Positions 36,801-48,600 of a stretch of DNA of 64,000 nucleotides are shown piece by piece. Positions within the stretch are counted from its first letter, which is position 1; each line of letters begins with the position of its first letter. Source of the stretch: Sarcocystis neurona (taxonomy: Eukaryota > Apicomplexa > Conoidasida > Eucoccidiorida > Sarcocystidae); the NCBI GenBank assembly GCA_000727475.1, contig KL647300.1, positions 1,816,276 through 1,880,275 of the forward strand. Reading direction: 5' to 3'. The position numbers and the translations under genes are program-made. The notes beneath the pieces are model-generated. The model saw only the letters and a list, made by a program, of their open reading frames with translations. It was not told the DNA's origin and did no database searches.

Positions 36801-39800
36801 ATTCGTATCTCCGGAAGTCTCTCTTTCCGTGTCCTACCTCTGCTCGGCAGCGGGACGACGACACACAGACCCGAGGCGTCTCGGCAGCTGCGGCTGCGGC
36901 TGCTGCTGCGTGTCGTCGGGGTGTACGTACACCGGGCCGTGCAGAGGTGGTGCAGACGCGGGGAGGACAAGAACGAGACGGAACCGGCGTTCTGCTGCTG
37001 CAGCTGCGTGTTCTTCATTTTGTCCTGCACCCAGTACTTGGGTGTATGTGGGGTGTCTGTTCGGAGGGTGTATGTACACCGCAAATAAAAAGGCATCTAC
37101 GCGACAGGTGCGACTCCGCGTGTACGTATATGCATATATCCACATGTACGTATTGCATCGGTATCTGTGGGTATGTGACGTTGTAGGAGATGAAGTTTAT
37201 TTTTTTCGACGATAGTGAGACTCTCGGGTGCGCTCCTATCCTCGTCATTCGTACAGCAACTTTCTCTGTCTACCCTTGCCGTCTCTGCAGCGTTGAAATT
37301 GTTGACGGAAGGAATGCTGCTGCTGCGGATGCTGCTTCTGAATCTGTTGAGTACGCTGCTGTTGCCGTTCTGGCTCTTGTGCGGATTTCGCTTCTGTCTG
37401 CGCGCTGCTGCTGCTGCTGAGAATCCTGGTGGGTACGACTTTCCGTTGCTCGTGGCAAGAGGGGTCATATGCGGCTGCCGCTGGGGGTGGTGCTGCTGTT
37501 CCGCGGGGCGTCGCCTGTCGCGATCCCCGTGCCGTTGGTACCGTGTCCACCGTCTTCCCTGCTGCTGCTGCTGCTGGTGCTTCTTCGCCGGTGCGGGGCG
37601 CTGCTTTGAAGGTCTTGCGGTCCTTGCCGTGTGCTGGTGTCTTGCTGCTGGTCCTCGCGGTGCTACTGCTGTTTTGATGCGGCGTATTCTGCTGCGGCGC
37701 ACACGCGACGCCCGTCGTTCCTGCTGCAGGATGTAGGTCTCGGCTTCCAGACCCCTCGCCTGGCGAAGGAGGGGCAGTACGTCGATAAAAAGTGCCCGTT
37801 CACAGGCAACGTCTCCATCCGCGGAAGGGTGATAAAGGGTATGGTGGTCAGCACGAAGATGAAAAGGTGTGTCGTCATCCGGAGAAATTATCTGCACTAC
37901 GTCAGGAAGTACAGCAGATTTGAAAAGAGACACAAGAACGTCACCTGCCATCTCTCGCCGTGCTTCGACCAAGTCAAGGAAGGAGACATCGTCACTGCGG
38001 GGCAGTGCAGGTAAAAAATGTGCCAGTACTTTGCACTTCCTTCATGCACAGCGCCAGCGTACTCGCTTTTTCTGTGTTGTCCTCGGCCTCATATGTATCC
38101 TGTGGATATACATTGGAGTATAAATAAATCCTTCCAGATATTCAGGAATGTACGCTCCATCTGTTTTTGGACAGCGGTTAATCTTACCTTCATGGAAATC
38201 AAAAGAGCTTTCACTGGTTGTATTTATTTTGTATTACATTTTGTGTTACCATTCGTTGGATGTATATTGATAGTATTACACATTTTCTATCTACATTTAA
38301 ATGGATTATCATAGCTCTATATGCCGAAATTAGACACTTAAATCCTCGAATGTATCTCCGTCAACAATTTTCATGGATGATACCTAGAGTTCTAGTCTTA
38401 TGACATTGAATTAATGCAGTATCATATTTCCTAGTTCCATTAGGATCTATTTTAGTAATGCAGAGCATAATCTCTGCATTACTATTCAAATACTAGCGTA
38501 CTGAGTACAGTTGTATTTGGATTGATTTGTTCTGAAACTGGGTTATTCATAAGTATTCTACAACTGCTTCTGCTGTCTTTGCCTTTCTATTAATACATAT
38601 GATTCGTGGAGTGCACTTAACAAAATAGTCATAATTATAACAATTGAGCTGGGACTTGGTAATCTAAACTCCCATCCACCAGCTACTTCTCTCACTATAT
38701 GTTGCACACTGGCAAACGAGAATACAGCGTGGCTTAATAACGATTCCTTCTTCCAGCTTCCAAGTTTAATTCAGTTTTAATTCCCCGTGGTAAACACAGT
38801 CAATACGGACGAACGCTTTTCACGCCTGGTATTGCTGCTCCCCTTCGCGTCGCACGTGTTTCCCCGTTTATAAATGTATGTGCGTGTGTATAGCGATTGG
38901 TGCATAAGAGTGCGTATGTATCGATTCATATGTATGACACGAGGGCCTCTGGAGACGCATATCGCCGGAGGGTGGGCTGGCGTTTTTTATACGGAGGGGA
39001 GTGCACGTAGGTTTACAGGACGTAGAAATACGGAAGGGCGGAGGTGAGACTCTGTCTTTGGTGATTATATTTGTTGAAGAGTTTATCAGGGCGCCCGTGC
39101 AGTTTTTTCACGTAGTGGATTTCTCCGGACACAAGTGGTGGGCGAGGACGCGTCTGTTGTAGCGTACGTGATACGAGAACTTGATGTTACTGCGTACCAG
39201 CACAGGGAGGGACTACTGTCAAGTAGCGATAAAGTTTAACACATGGGACTAAATGCATATATAGTTATTCACGTATACTGCGTTTAGGTATATACACATA
39301 TATATATACACTTGTACAATATCTATCCGTATCTGTAGAAGCGGATATGTAGATTCAGGTCTGTACGTATATGAGTATCTACGTGTGTATGTCTAGGTGG
39401 ATAGGTATGCTTGCACACATATATGTACAATGTCCACCTGTGTATGTACAGGTGGATGTGTATGTTTAGGTCTACACATAGATGTGTGTACATCACCTAC
39501 GTATGTGTGTGTGTATATAGATGGGTATGTATGGGTAGGTGTACATGTATACGTGTAAGGGGGTCGGCTGTTTGACGTGGTGTTGTATATGTTTAGGTGG
39601 ATATGTATGTTTAGGTGTATATATATGTGTATGTGTACAATATCTACGTGTGTATGTATAGATGGATGTGTATGGGTACGTGTACGTGTATAACTGTAAA
39701 GTGTGTCGGAAGTCTGACTAGGCGTGTTCTGGTCTCCATTCAGGACGATTTTTTGCGTAGGTTGCGTATTCTGCATGTTGTTGTCCCACACGCCATTTCT

Positions 39801-40927
39801 TCTGAAGGGTTATTCTTGCTACACGCTATAAGCATATCTTCGCGAAGATATTGCTGCATTTGTAGCGCCGCTCCCCGTGATGAGAACTGTAGCCGGACGC
39901 GTGACTCTGTGCTGATACGCACACGGAAGCAGCGAGAACACGTGCTGCGCCTCCTGCTGCTGGTATCAGAGCCTCCCGTAGAAGGAGCCGCGTGGTGCCG
40001 CTGCTGCTGCTGCTGCAGCTGCTGCGCCCCGAAAATTCGCGCGGGACACAGCAGTTGCAGGAGCCGCAGCAAGCGCCCCAGCTGCCGGTGGGTGGCGCCG
40101 GTGCTCGGCGGCAGAACATAGAAGAGTAGGGCAGCGGCGCCGTGCTCTTGCGGCTGCCTGTAGCGGCGGCACAGAGACTGCGATATGAAGGCTTGGATTA
40201 TGAGAGCTGACCAAGGGAGCTGGTCTGTGCTGCTGCTGTGCGCATGGTGCAGCTACCTCATACCCGTTGCAGTGCGTATACGGTTCGCTGGTGTGGAGGT
40301 GCCTGCATACGTAGATGTGCAGACGCAAAAGCAGATAGTGGACGTGGATTTCGTACGCATATTTATGATATGTAAACGGCAAGCGTTTATTGTAGCGTTG
40401 CTGCGAACCGCACCCTTACCCATCTCTGCATACGTATATATATATCTATATATCTCTATATATACTTATATACACGCAATTGCACTCGTGTGCAGTATTT
40501 GGGCAGGATGATGACTGGCTACAAGAGAACCGCCGAACCGATTATTTGTGAATTGACAGGTGCACTGGTATACACGAGTGCAGTTAGAGGCAACAAAGTG
40601 GAGGTCTATGGGTGAGTAAGGGTGTCGCGAAACGGTGCATAAGTGACGAAGATTCGTGGATACAGGACAGTTTGGAACGCGTGGTACCTGGTCTCTTCCA
40701 CGCATCGAGGTTGAATAGGCAGGTTTGCGTCTGTGGATGTTCGACGGCAAGGTTATGGTACGTAGATGTGATTCTGAAGAGTAAGTGTGGATCAGAAGGG
40801 CATCTTTATATGGATATTGTGCTTTTATGCGTGCAGACCGCTGTCGAAGACGATTCGCTTTAACGTGTTGAAGGTTGAGAAAAACCAAGTCTTTGGCAAT
40901 GTTCGCAAACAATTCCGGCTTTTCTGA
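33879..40927 (+). CDS. RPS11: 40S ribosomal protein S11 (uS17)
   Basis: Small-subunit ribosomal protein that binds 18S rRNA early in assembly. Four exons join in phase: 33879-33899 (MATADVQ), 35797-35889, 37730-38010 and 40837-40927 (TGA), giving 161 aa against about 158 in animals. Exon 2 gives [10 protein letters not shown] and ends QRYWK. Exon 3 gives [44 protein letters not shown] and LSPCF, which are hallmark eukaryotic S11 motifs. Exon 4 gives [17 protein letters not shown]. The OB-fold core is complete and no key residue is missing. The ATG sits in a good context (CCAGGATGG) with a 7-codon first exon. Introns are 1897, 1840 and 2826 bases. The last one contains a mitochondrial insertion and a minisatellite, yet both splice sites are intact, so the gene should be functional. 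Confidence 0.97.
35797..35889 (+). CDS. RPS11: RPS11 exon 2
   Basis: 31 codons between TTCTGCAG and GTGAGT. It carries the S11 N-terminal extension [10 protein letters not shown] and the Lys run before YWK. Confidence 0.96.
35985..36185 (+). repeat. Tandem duplication, ~105-bp unit, RPS11 intron 2
   Basis: Two copies share GC.AAC.T.CCTGCCGGTG.AT.TA...ACGTATCTGT....TATGTCTGT.TTCC. They are separated by a GGGAGAGGGAGAG stretch. Confidence 0.7.
37730..38010 (+). CDS. RPS11: RPS11 exon 3
   Basis: 281 bases, phase 0 to phase 2, acceptor CCTGCTGCAG, donor GTAAAA. It encodes the uS17 core from DVGLGFQTP to DIVTAGQC. Without the donor the frame hits TAA one codon after the splice site. Confidence 0.97.
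38195..38310 (+). pseudogene. cob: Cytochrome b fragment within the NUMT
   Basis: About 36 codons of cob without start or end, in a nuclear intron. The conserved transmembrane stretch [20 protein letters not shown] is intact. Upstream and downstream codons no longer match, so the piece cannot make a functional protein. Confidence 0.85.
38454..38483. repeat. Perfect 12-bp inverted repeat inside the NUMT
   Basis: AGTAATGCAGAG (38454-38465) and its exact reverse complement CTCTGCATTACT (38472-38483), separated by 6 bases. It would fold into a hairpin. It may mark a junction between mitochondrial segments in opposite orientation. Confidence 0.8.
39370..39700 (+). repeat. TGTATG-rich ~85-bp minisatellite, RPS11 intron 3
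   Basis: Repeated units carrying AGGTGGAT..GTATG.TTAGGT, ACAATATCTACGTGTGTATG or AATGTCCACCTGTGTATG, and TGGATGTGTATGGGTA.GTG. At least four degenerate copies. Confidence 0.65.
40837..40927 (+). CDS. RPS11: RPS11 exon 4 (3' end)
   Basis: Acceptor GCGTGCAG; the first base completes the Arg codon of GQCR. It encodes [14 protein letters not shown] and ends at TGA 40925-40927. It is 2.8 kb from exon 3, across the NUMT. Confidence 0.96.
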
Positions 40928-42939
40928 GTGCGTCTGACAACATGCAGCAGCGCGGACGCGAACCCGAGTGCGAAGCTCTCCACCATCTGCTTCTGCCACA
41001 CGTACAGAAAACTGCAGTGTTGCATGTGTGCCCGAGGCATTCACTGCATTGCTTTGACACTTGGAAATACAGTAGTAGCAACTGTTTCTACTGGAGTGGC
41101 AGTGGTAATTTTGTGGCATGGGTCGTTTCTGCTTTTGCTCACGGCGGGCAGGGGGGTCTGAAGTCGCTGAAGGAGTAAGTGCCAGATTTTCTGCTGCTTT
41201 CGTAACAGTAAAGGCAACTGTTGCTTCTGCAGTATAACAGGAGCTGCTGCTTTTCCGACAGCTGTTACGAGTCGTGTTCCCGGCGGCGGCGTGGAGGTTG
41301 TCTGTGCAGCCGTCCGTTGTCGAGTGCAGTTTTGTAGCATTTGTCTTTATTTCTGATGAACTGTCTTCTTTTTGCTGTGCACTTTAAACCTGTAATGCCG
41401 TTCCTTTCCGCATATGCCGGAACAATACCAAAACGTCTTTATCTAAAAGCAGGACAGCAATCTTGCGGATGACCTCCGGCGTAGCTGCCACTGCAGCAGG
41501 GGCCCGTGGTGTGGCAACGGGAAATCCGAAAGAGACAGACACTGAAGAACGGAATGGAGGGCATTATTCGTGCTTCTCGGTAACACGTGCCGTCGTAAAC
41601 TACGTCGTCCTTCGGTAGCAGTTGATTGCGCAACGCCACACAAACGTACACCGCAGCGTGATGTTACACATCCACAAAGACACTCTGAGTTAAAATGTTT
41701 TTGCCACAAAACAGCTGACGAGGAGACTCACCCTAAGACGCCGTCGCGGCCGCGTATGAGAACGCAGGATGTACATAGGGTGCTCCATATATTAAGTCGC
41801 TGCAGCTGATGAACTTTGTCAATTTCAACCGCCTTCCATTAGAAAGCTCTCATGCGTCGAGTAGCAACACAGAAAACAAGAATGGACAAGGCTGGGGTAA
41901 GTACACGGTTCACAGAAATGTGGGAATGACTGCGGGATACCGTACAGCTAATTTCAGCAGATCGAGTTGAAAGGTAGCCATCACTTTTGTGAAGAAGCGT
42001 AATAGCATACCCGAGTAAAATCACAATCAAACTGGGAGCAGATCGCTGTGGGCACGACCCCCGTAGAAGCGTCAGGACAACTACCAGTTTCCGAACAACA
42101 ACCGAATAAAGAGTCAAGATCAGACTGTACGCAGCTTTCAGAAATGTTCGTGGACACCATTCGGAAGTGAAGAAGTGCGGAAGCAGTTTCTGAGGAGGAT
42201 TGCAGAGGACAGAACCGGAAAGTTCAACACGGGTCTAAGAGGCCCACACGCCAACATGGCTGGGGTGCACCACATGACTTAGAGAAAAGTCTGCAAGCGA
42301 AAGGGGGAGAACCGTGCGACCCTTAGAGAATAGCGTACACGCTGGAGGGCGAGACCCGTTAACGCAAACGCAATGTGGCATCAGAGGTGGAAAATGTGAC
42401 GTAAGTACGGACAGAATTACAGTATGTTTCGGTATCGGACGGTGAATCCAAGGAGTTGCCACCCGGTGCCATTAGACCCCATCCTTTCTTGAGACGTAAG
42501 GAACACGGTATCAAAGGTGAACCGCAGACGACATAAAGAATAAATTGCACAGGAGTTTTCCTATGTGTCTCATGTTTCCGAAAGCGATGCACACTATTCA
42601 GGGAGAGACAGACGTGCCCCAAAGCTGAAAAGATAACAAACAATCTTACTTCCCATCCCCCAGCAAACACACCATTGCAAATAAAGCTGAAATCCATTCG
42701 AGTCTTTTTTCCAAGAAAACGATGCCATCCAGGTTTTTGCCGATGCTCACGCTGTGCTTCAAATCGATGGAAGTAGCAATAGCCGTATTCACGGTGCACG
42801 TAGCCAACGACGTGAGTGCGTTCGTGTTGACACTTTCCAGAGCTGCGTGCGTGAAGCTCCTGCGTCAATGTGGTTAGGAGGTCTTCTATTCTACAAGCGT
42901 GTTTACGCAGTTCAGTCCGCGTATTCGCAGCACTCCTCT

Positions 42940-43175
42940 CACAGTGTCGGGTTCCACGCAGGACTGCTGGTGAAAGATAATCCTGAAAGAAGCAAGTGTA
43001 GAAGCAATGCACGGCACTCACAGTGTAGTATTCCACGTAGGAGAGCTGTCGGCAGGTAAGCCTGGAAGAAACAAGTGTAGAAGTGTAGAAGCTATGCACG
43101 GCACTCACAGTGTAGTGTTCCACCTAGGACTGCTGTCGGCAGGTAATCCCGAAAGAAACAAGTGTAGAAAAAACA
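42940..43175 (+). repeat. Three-copy ~80-bp tandem repeat
   Basis: Each unit has ACAGTGT.G..TTCCAC, then GGA..GCTG.....GGTAA.CC.GAAAGAA, then CAAGTGTAGAA and GCACGGCACTC. The middle copy has an extra GTGTAGAA. Copies 2 and 3 are the closest. Confidence 0.85.
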
Positions 43176-44259
43176 CAGGGCACACCCAAGATGTTGTCAG
43201 CGTACATTACAGCACCCAGCCGTCTATTCCTGTTAGGTAGAATTGAGCAGAAATGTCCGTCGAAGGGAATAAACTGGCTCTGCCCGACGAGCCACTGACG
43301 TGCTCCGAAACTTCCTGAGGAAAGAAAGCCATTTGCACCCCGGGAGCCCAAAGTACAAAATTGTGCGCTGCGCGTAAAGGAGAGCAGTAGGCTAGCATAA
43401 CTTACAATTCTTCAGTGATACGTGTACTCAGGGATAGTAATAGAATAGCAGTGGCGACACGAACGACGGTAGCTGTGGCTTTATAAAACTCGTAGAACAG
43501 GACTGGTACTACAGCCCGTCGTAGCTCCGGCCGCTCAAGTGCTGGGGCTACACACGTAGTGCAGTCGCACTCCTACGACTATTCGTACGCTCGAATTGGA
43601 TTTGCAGGCATTGTGTCCACCCAACACAGTATGACTGTCTCGTAAATTGTCCGTGTGATCACAACATGAATGTACATGAGACTAGCATAGTCAGTACCAC
43701 GACTGGTAGTGGTGGTGTCAAGTGACACAATAGTAGAAACACGCGTGAATCGTGGTGGGAGTGGTACAACCACTAACATGTTCAGTAGTTTGTGCAGTAG
43801 TCTTTAGAAAAATGACAAGCCTTCGCTGGACCGGCACATTCCCAGTGGCGCCAACGAGTGTGGCTGGCTTTAAACAGGTCTAAATGTATCCAGAGTGGAA
43901 GAGAAATTCCTAAGCTCGCAGGCACAACACTACCACTGGCACACAAACATTCTATTCTTTCTCGTGCGGCGTACACACTTTCTCTCAAAGCATCATGTGG
44001 CAAGAGAGAGACCTTTTGCATTTCCCTCCAGCGGAAGAATAGCAACTGGGGAACGGTGGTGTGTGTACGAGCACGAGGCGCACGAGCAGAAACGGCAGGA
44101 CAAGACAGAGGCCAGGCACCAGCACGAGGGGCAGCATACACTGCATATCGTAACCAGCACGTTGGGAAGTCTCGGCTGCGGCAGCACGGAGGTGGTGGGC
44201 CCAGCCGTGACGCAGTCCCGTTGGCAGCAAGAACACGTCGCCAGCAGCACCAACACACG

Positions 44260-45560
44260 AGAAGAGGAAGAACAGCTACAATCGCAGCAGCAGTGGCAGC
44301 AGGAGGAGGGGGGGGCAGCAGTAACGGCAGCTGTGGCTGCAGTAGCAGCAGCAGCAGCGGCAGCAACAGCAGCAACAACACAGCAGCGACACCAGCAGCA
44401 GCAGCGCCAGCTGCAACACAGCAGCAACAGCAGCAGCAGCAGCAGCAGCATGTGCAGCGTATGCTCAGGACAGCAGCCGCGGACAGCGGGAGGCGCACTT
44501 TTTCGCATGCAGAGGCACCAGCACCGGTATGCGTCTGCAGAGCAACATGGGCAGTCCTGGGACAACGACCGCGCTGCTGCTGCTTGACTACGCTTTTTGC
44601 TGCTGTCTTGTTCAGCCACTGCTGCGCACTGCCTTTCAAAGAAAACAACCGCTCTCCACTCTCCCCTCGAGCGCATATGCGCGCGCGCCAACCACCCGCA
44701 GCACGTCCTCTTCCATCCCCCGCTACATCTACATCCGACGTCTTCCGGTGGACGCCTCTACATTTGCAGCAGCAGCGGGAGCGACAGCCACAGGAAGGGA
44801 GAGCCACAGCAGCAGAGGAGCCACACCACCAGCAGCAGGATTTTCCAGAGTAAACTTGTAGGTCCCGTCTGCAGCCCTACAACGGCGGCCGCAGCACCAG
44901 AGGCGACTTCCCAGCACAGCAACATCTTCTGGAGCAGGCGCAGCAGTCTACGAGTGGTAGCAGCAGCAGTAGCTCTCGCAGCAGCAGTGTCTCTCGCAGC
45001 CGCAGTTACTGCCCGTACACCCGAAGCAGCAGCGTCGCAGTAGCAGCATCAGGAAGTGAAGGAGGAGAAGAAGCAGCAGCAGCAGGAACTGTAGAAGCAG
45101 GAACTGCACAAGCAGGAACTGCACAGCAGCACGTGCAACCGCGCAGCTCCTCAGGACCAGCAGCCCCGGCAACCTACCTCCCTCAGCGCTACTAACGGTA
45201 GCAGGAGTTGCGCGCGGTCCCCAGCAAGGACCGCAGCAGGAACGGGAGGACACGCCGCTTGTAGCACGTCGAGAGCGAGAGCAGCAAGAAGAACAGCGGC
45301 TTGCAGCAGCAAGCGGCGCGCGCACAGCAGCACACAGACCCAGCAGAATCGTAGACAGCAGCAGCAGTTGACAAATCCCGGCAGCAGCCAGAGCAACAGC
45401 GGCAGCCGGCGCACGCGGATCTGCAGCCACCGGTGCGGCAACACCGGAAGAAGAAGCAGCAGCAGCAGAGAGAAGGAAGAGCGCCGGTCCGGCCGAAAGA
45501 AAAACCGCAGCAGCATCTGGCCCGCCGCAGAAACAGGGCAGCAAAGCAACAGCAGCAGGT
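44260..45560 (+). repeat. CAG trinucleotide tract upstream of EIF3J
   Basis: About 1.3 kb of interrupted (CAG)n, with a pure stretch near 44420-44452 and a GCAGGAACTG repeat at 45085-45125. Long Gln/Ala/Ser (+) and Cys/Leu (-) frames come from it. Confidence 0.8.
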
Positions 45561-45660
45561 GTTTATCTCCTTGCTGCCCCACGTCGCAGCAGGACGTGCA
45601 GAAAAGCCGTACGGGAGTGGAGCAGCAACCCCAACGTCCTTTTGTTCGCGCTTGACGAAG

Positions 45661-45673
45661 ATGGCGTCGTGGG
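45661..45673 (+). CDS. EIF3J: EIF3J exon 1 (13 bases)
   Basis: ATG plus three codons and one base (MASW + G), donor GTAAAT. The leftover G joins AG of exon 2 to make Glu, giving MASWEDEADDLL, which fits eIF3j N-termini. It is too short for ordinary gene finding. Confidence 0.82.
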
Positions 45674-48600
45674 GTAAATCTGACCACAAACGAAGTTGCT
45701 GTAGCTGCTTTCCCCTCAATTTTCCTCCTCGTTTTCATTTTTCTCCGCGATTTCTTGTCACTTTCTTCGCTTCTCTCCCGACTGGCTGTATCACCTCCTC
45801 TGTGTAGAATCTCCCCTTTTTTGCCGGTCTTTTCTGCCCTTCTTTCTTGCGTCCCCCCCGGCGTTTCTACGAGTGCGACACACGTAAGGCTTTCCACACA
45901 TATTCGTGTACACATTTATTGCTCGGCACACCACACACTACTATACATACTATACACCCTCCCCCACCTTTTCCTTACCTCGCGTGTTCGTCTTTGAAGA
46001 AAAAGAAGAAGAACAAAGAAAAAAAGTTACATATGTGTGCGCTCCTCTTCTCCTCTAGTCGCCCCACAAGCCAGTGCGTGTGCTGCTGTTCTGTGGCCAC
46101 ACAAATTCTCCTCCTTCTTCACGTCTCCCTCTCCTCGGCGTTGCATGCGAGAAAAACTCACTCCGGACCACTTTTCTGGTCGGCCTGCGCCCGCCATGCA
46201 TACGCGTATGTATACACATATATATACGAGTGCATATACATGCCTACATATATATATATATGTCGTATACTGCGTGTACGTATAGATATGTATGTGAGTG
46301 TATGTACGTATATGTGTATACACACATGTATGTGTGTGTACGTATCATATGTACGTATACATGTGTATATACATAGGCATGTATTTATATATAAATGTAT
46401 GTGTATACGAATGTACGTGTCTTATGTACGTATGTATGTCCGTACATAAGTATATATATAGATGTTTACATGTGTATATATGTGTTTACATGCGTGCATA
46501 TGTATGAGGGACTGCCCGTTGATGAGAAGATGAGTGAATTACACAGGAAGCTAACATTGTGCTCTGCTATGGATGTATGTATACGTGTGTGTGTACACGT
46601 GTGTACGTTCACGTATGTATGTATATGTATGTATGTATGTATATGTATGTATGTATATGTATGTATGTATGTATATGTATGTATGTATGCATGTATGTAT
46701 ATGTATGTATGTATATGTATGTATGTATGCATGTATGTATATGTATGTATGTATATGTATGTATGTATATGTATGTATGTATATGTATGTATGTATATGT
46801 ATGTATGTATATGTATATATGTATATGTATATATGTATATGTATGTATGTATATGTATATATGTATATGTATGTATGTATATGTATGTATGTATATGCCG
46901 CTTCGCCTGCTGCATGCAAAAGATACGCAGGTTTTCTCTCCACACATTTCGGCGCGGAAGGATTAGTCACAGAAATGCTCCCCTATACGCAGATATACAT
47001 GTACACATGTGTATGTGTTATACACATACACATGTATAACATATGTCCACATGTAGACATATATATGTGCTCGACTGTTTCTCTTCGTGCATTATATATA
47101 TGTATATATGTACATACATACATAATTATATATGTATATATTTGTATAACATATATATACTTCTACACGTATATATGTGCTCAGTTTTTTCTCCTCGTGC
47201 ATACATATATATATGTGTCTATACACATATGTATAGATCTGCATATACGCGACTGTTTCTCTTCGTGCATATATATACATGTCCACACATGCGTATGTAT
47301 ATGTATAATATGTATCTACGTGTAGACATATATATGTGCTCAACTGTTTCTCTTCGTCCATATATATATATATGTACTTTTTAGTGTGTGTGTGTGTGTG
47401 TGTATACATACTATGTACAAGTATGTATACATACATTTGTATGTGTACAGCTACTGCTAGGATCCTCTATTACCCACGTGTTTGTCTATCTACCTATCTA
47501 TATATATGATTACGTTTTTGCATATGTAGTCTGTCTGTTTATATATTTGTATTTATTGGCTGCTGTTGTGTGTGGCCGGTGCGGTTCTGTCCGGTGTTCG
47601 ATATATATACCGTTTTCTCTGTCTCTCAATACATACGTATATACCTTCTCACAAGGAGACAAGTGCGGGTCTCGCCGTCTCTCATCGGCCTCTCCCGCCT
47701 CTCTCTTTTCCCCTCTCAACGTATCCGTATATATGCATGTATATTCTTGCCTGCCCATGCGTGTCTGTGTGTGTGGTGGGGATGGTCGTATAAACAGCCC
47801 TGCATGCGTGACGCGCTCCCGCTTGACGTCCTGCTGCTGTGGGGGGGTGTGTGGAATGCTGTGCCTCGTTGCAGAGGACGAAGCAGACGATTTGCTGCAG
47901 CAGGCGGAACGAGAGCAGCAGGAAAGTGCTGCTGCGTCTGCTGCTGCTGCGGAAGCCAGGCAAAGAGGTGCGCTTCTTCGTTGCAGAAAAGACATCTGCG
48001 CAAATCTTCCTCCTCCACTGCGCCCGTCTCTCTTCGAGAAAAGGGAGGAGACTCTCCTCTCACATACACACAGAGACACACAACGCCAGAGTCGCGCGCG
48101 TCTCCGTCTTCCTCTCTTCCTCCTCTTGCCCTCCTCTTCGTTTTTATCCCGTCTCTCCGTCTTCCGCGTCTCCTCCTCTCTTCGTTGTCTCCCCCTCTCT
48201 TCTGTGTCTCCCCCTCTCTTCGGTGTCTCTTCCTCTCTTCGGCGTCTCCTCTCCCTCGCGCGTCTCCCTCCCCTCTTGCCCGTCTCCCCCTCTCTTCGGT
48301 GTTTCCCTCCCCTCTTACCCGTCTCCCCCTGTCCTCCGCGTCTCCCCCTCTCTTTGGTGTCTCCCCGTCTCCTCCGCGTCTCCCTCCCCTCTTGCCCGTC
48401 TCCCACTCTTGCCCGTTTCCTCTCCCTTCCGCGTCTCTGTCTCCTTTCTTCGTGCCTTCGTGTGTTTCTCCTCTTTTTGGGTGGCCGTCGTCTTCTCCTT
48501 TCTTCTCGCTTTCTGTTCGCGTCTCCACACCGATTTCTTCGGGGCGTGCACGTGGTGGCTGCTGCCGGACTCTGCGCTGCTCTTTTGCTGCGGCCCCACC

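Larger units (their letters stand above)
38125..38780 (+). other. Nuclear insertion of mitochondrial DNA (NUMT) in RPS11 intron 3
   Basis: A low-GC block, unlike its surroundings and free of CTG or TA repeats. At about 38195-38310 it encodes an uninterrupted cytochrome b fragment on the + strand ([12 protein letters not shown], then [12 protein letters not shown]), the highly conserved 'LPF...[10 protein letters not shown]' segment. Just past it the reading is broken, and other mitochondrial-like pieces follow without a complete gene (38330-38760). Apicomplexan mtDNA encodes only cob, cox1, cox3 and fragmented rRNAs, and nuclear copies are common in coccidia. Boundaries are estimated from composition. 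Confidence 0.85.
40928..45660. other. Intergenic region between RPS11 and EIF3J
   Basis: 41200-43800 lacks the TA and CTG repeats seen elsewhere, apart from a three-copy repeat at 42940-43170. 44260-45560 is dominated by interrupted (CAG)n on the + strand and runs to within 100 bases of the EIF3J start. A 254-codon - strand frame at 42359-43123 has no recognisable domain and is not called. No RNA gene was seen. Confidence 0.5.

Noticed and set aside
36454..37215. 253-codon + strand frame containing [20 protein letters not shown]
   Set aside because: Lies wholly inside RPS11 intron 2, and the frame turns into Cys/Arg-rich repeat translation without splice support.
42359..43123. 254-codon - strand frame
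   Set aside because: Crosses the 80-bp tandem repeat and has no homology I recognise; kept as a finding but not called as a gene.
43782..44807. 341-codon - strand frame with a long Cys run
   Set aside because: The run is the complement of (CAG)n. Three frames are open here and none has a recognisable domain.
46504..46575. Candidate exon reading GLPVDEKMSELHRKLTLC before the ATGT repeat
   Set aside because: No usable acceptor or donor in phase with EIF3J exons 1 and 2, which join directly to give the expected N-terminus.
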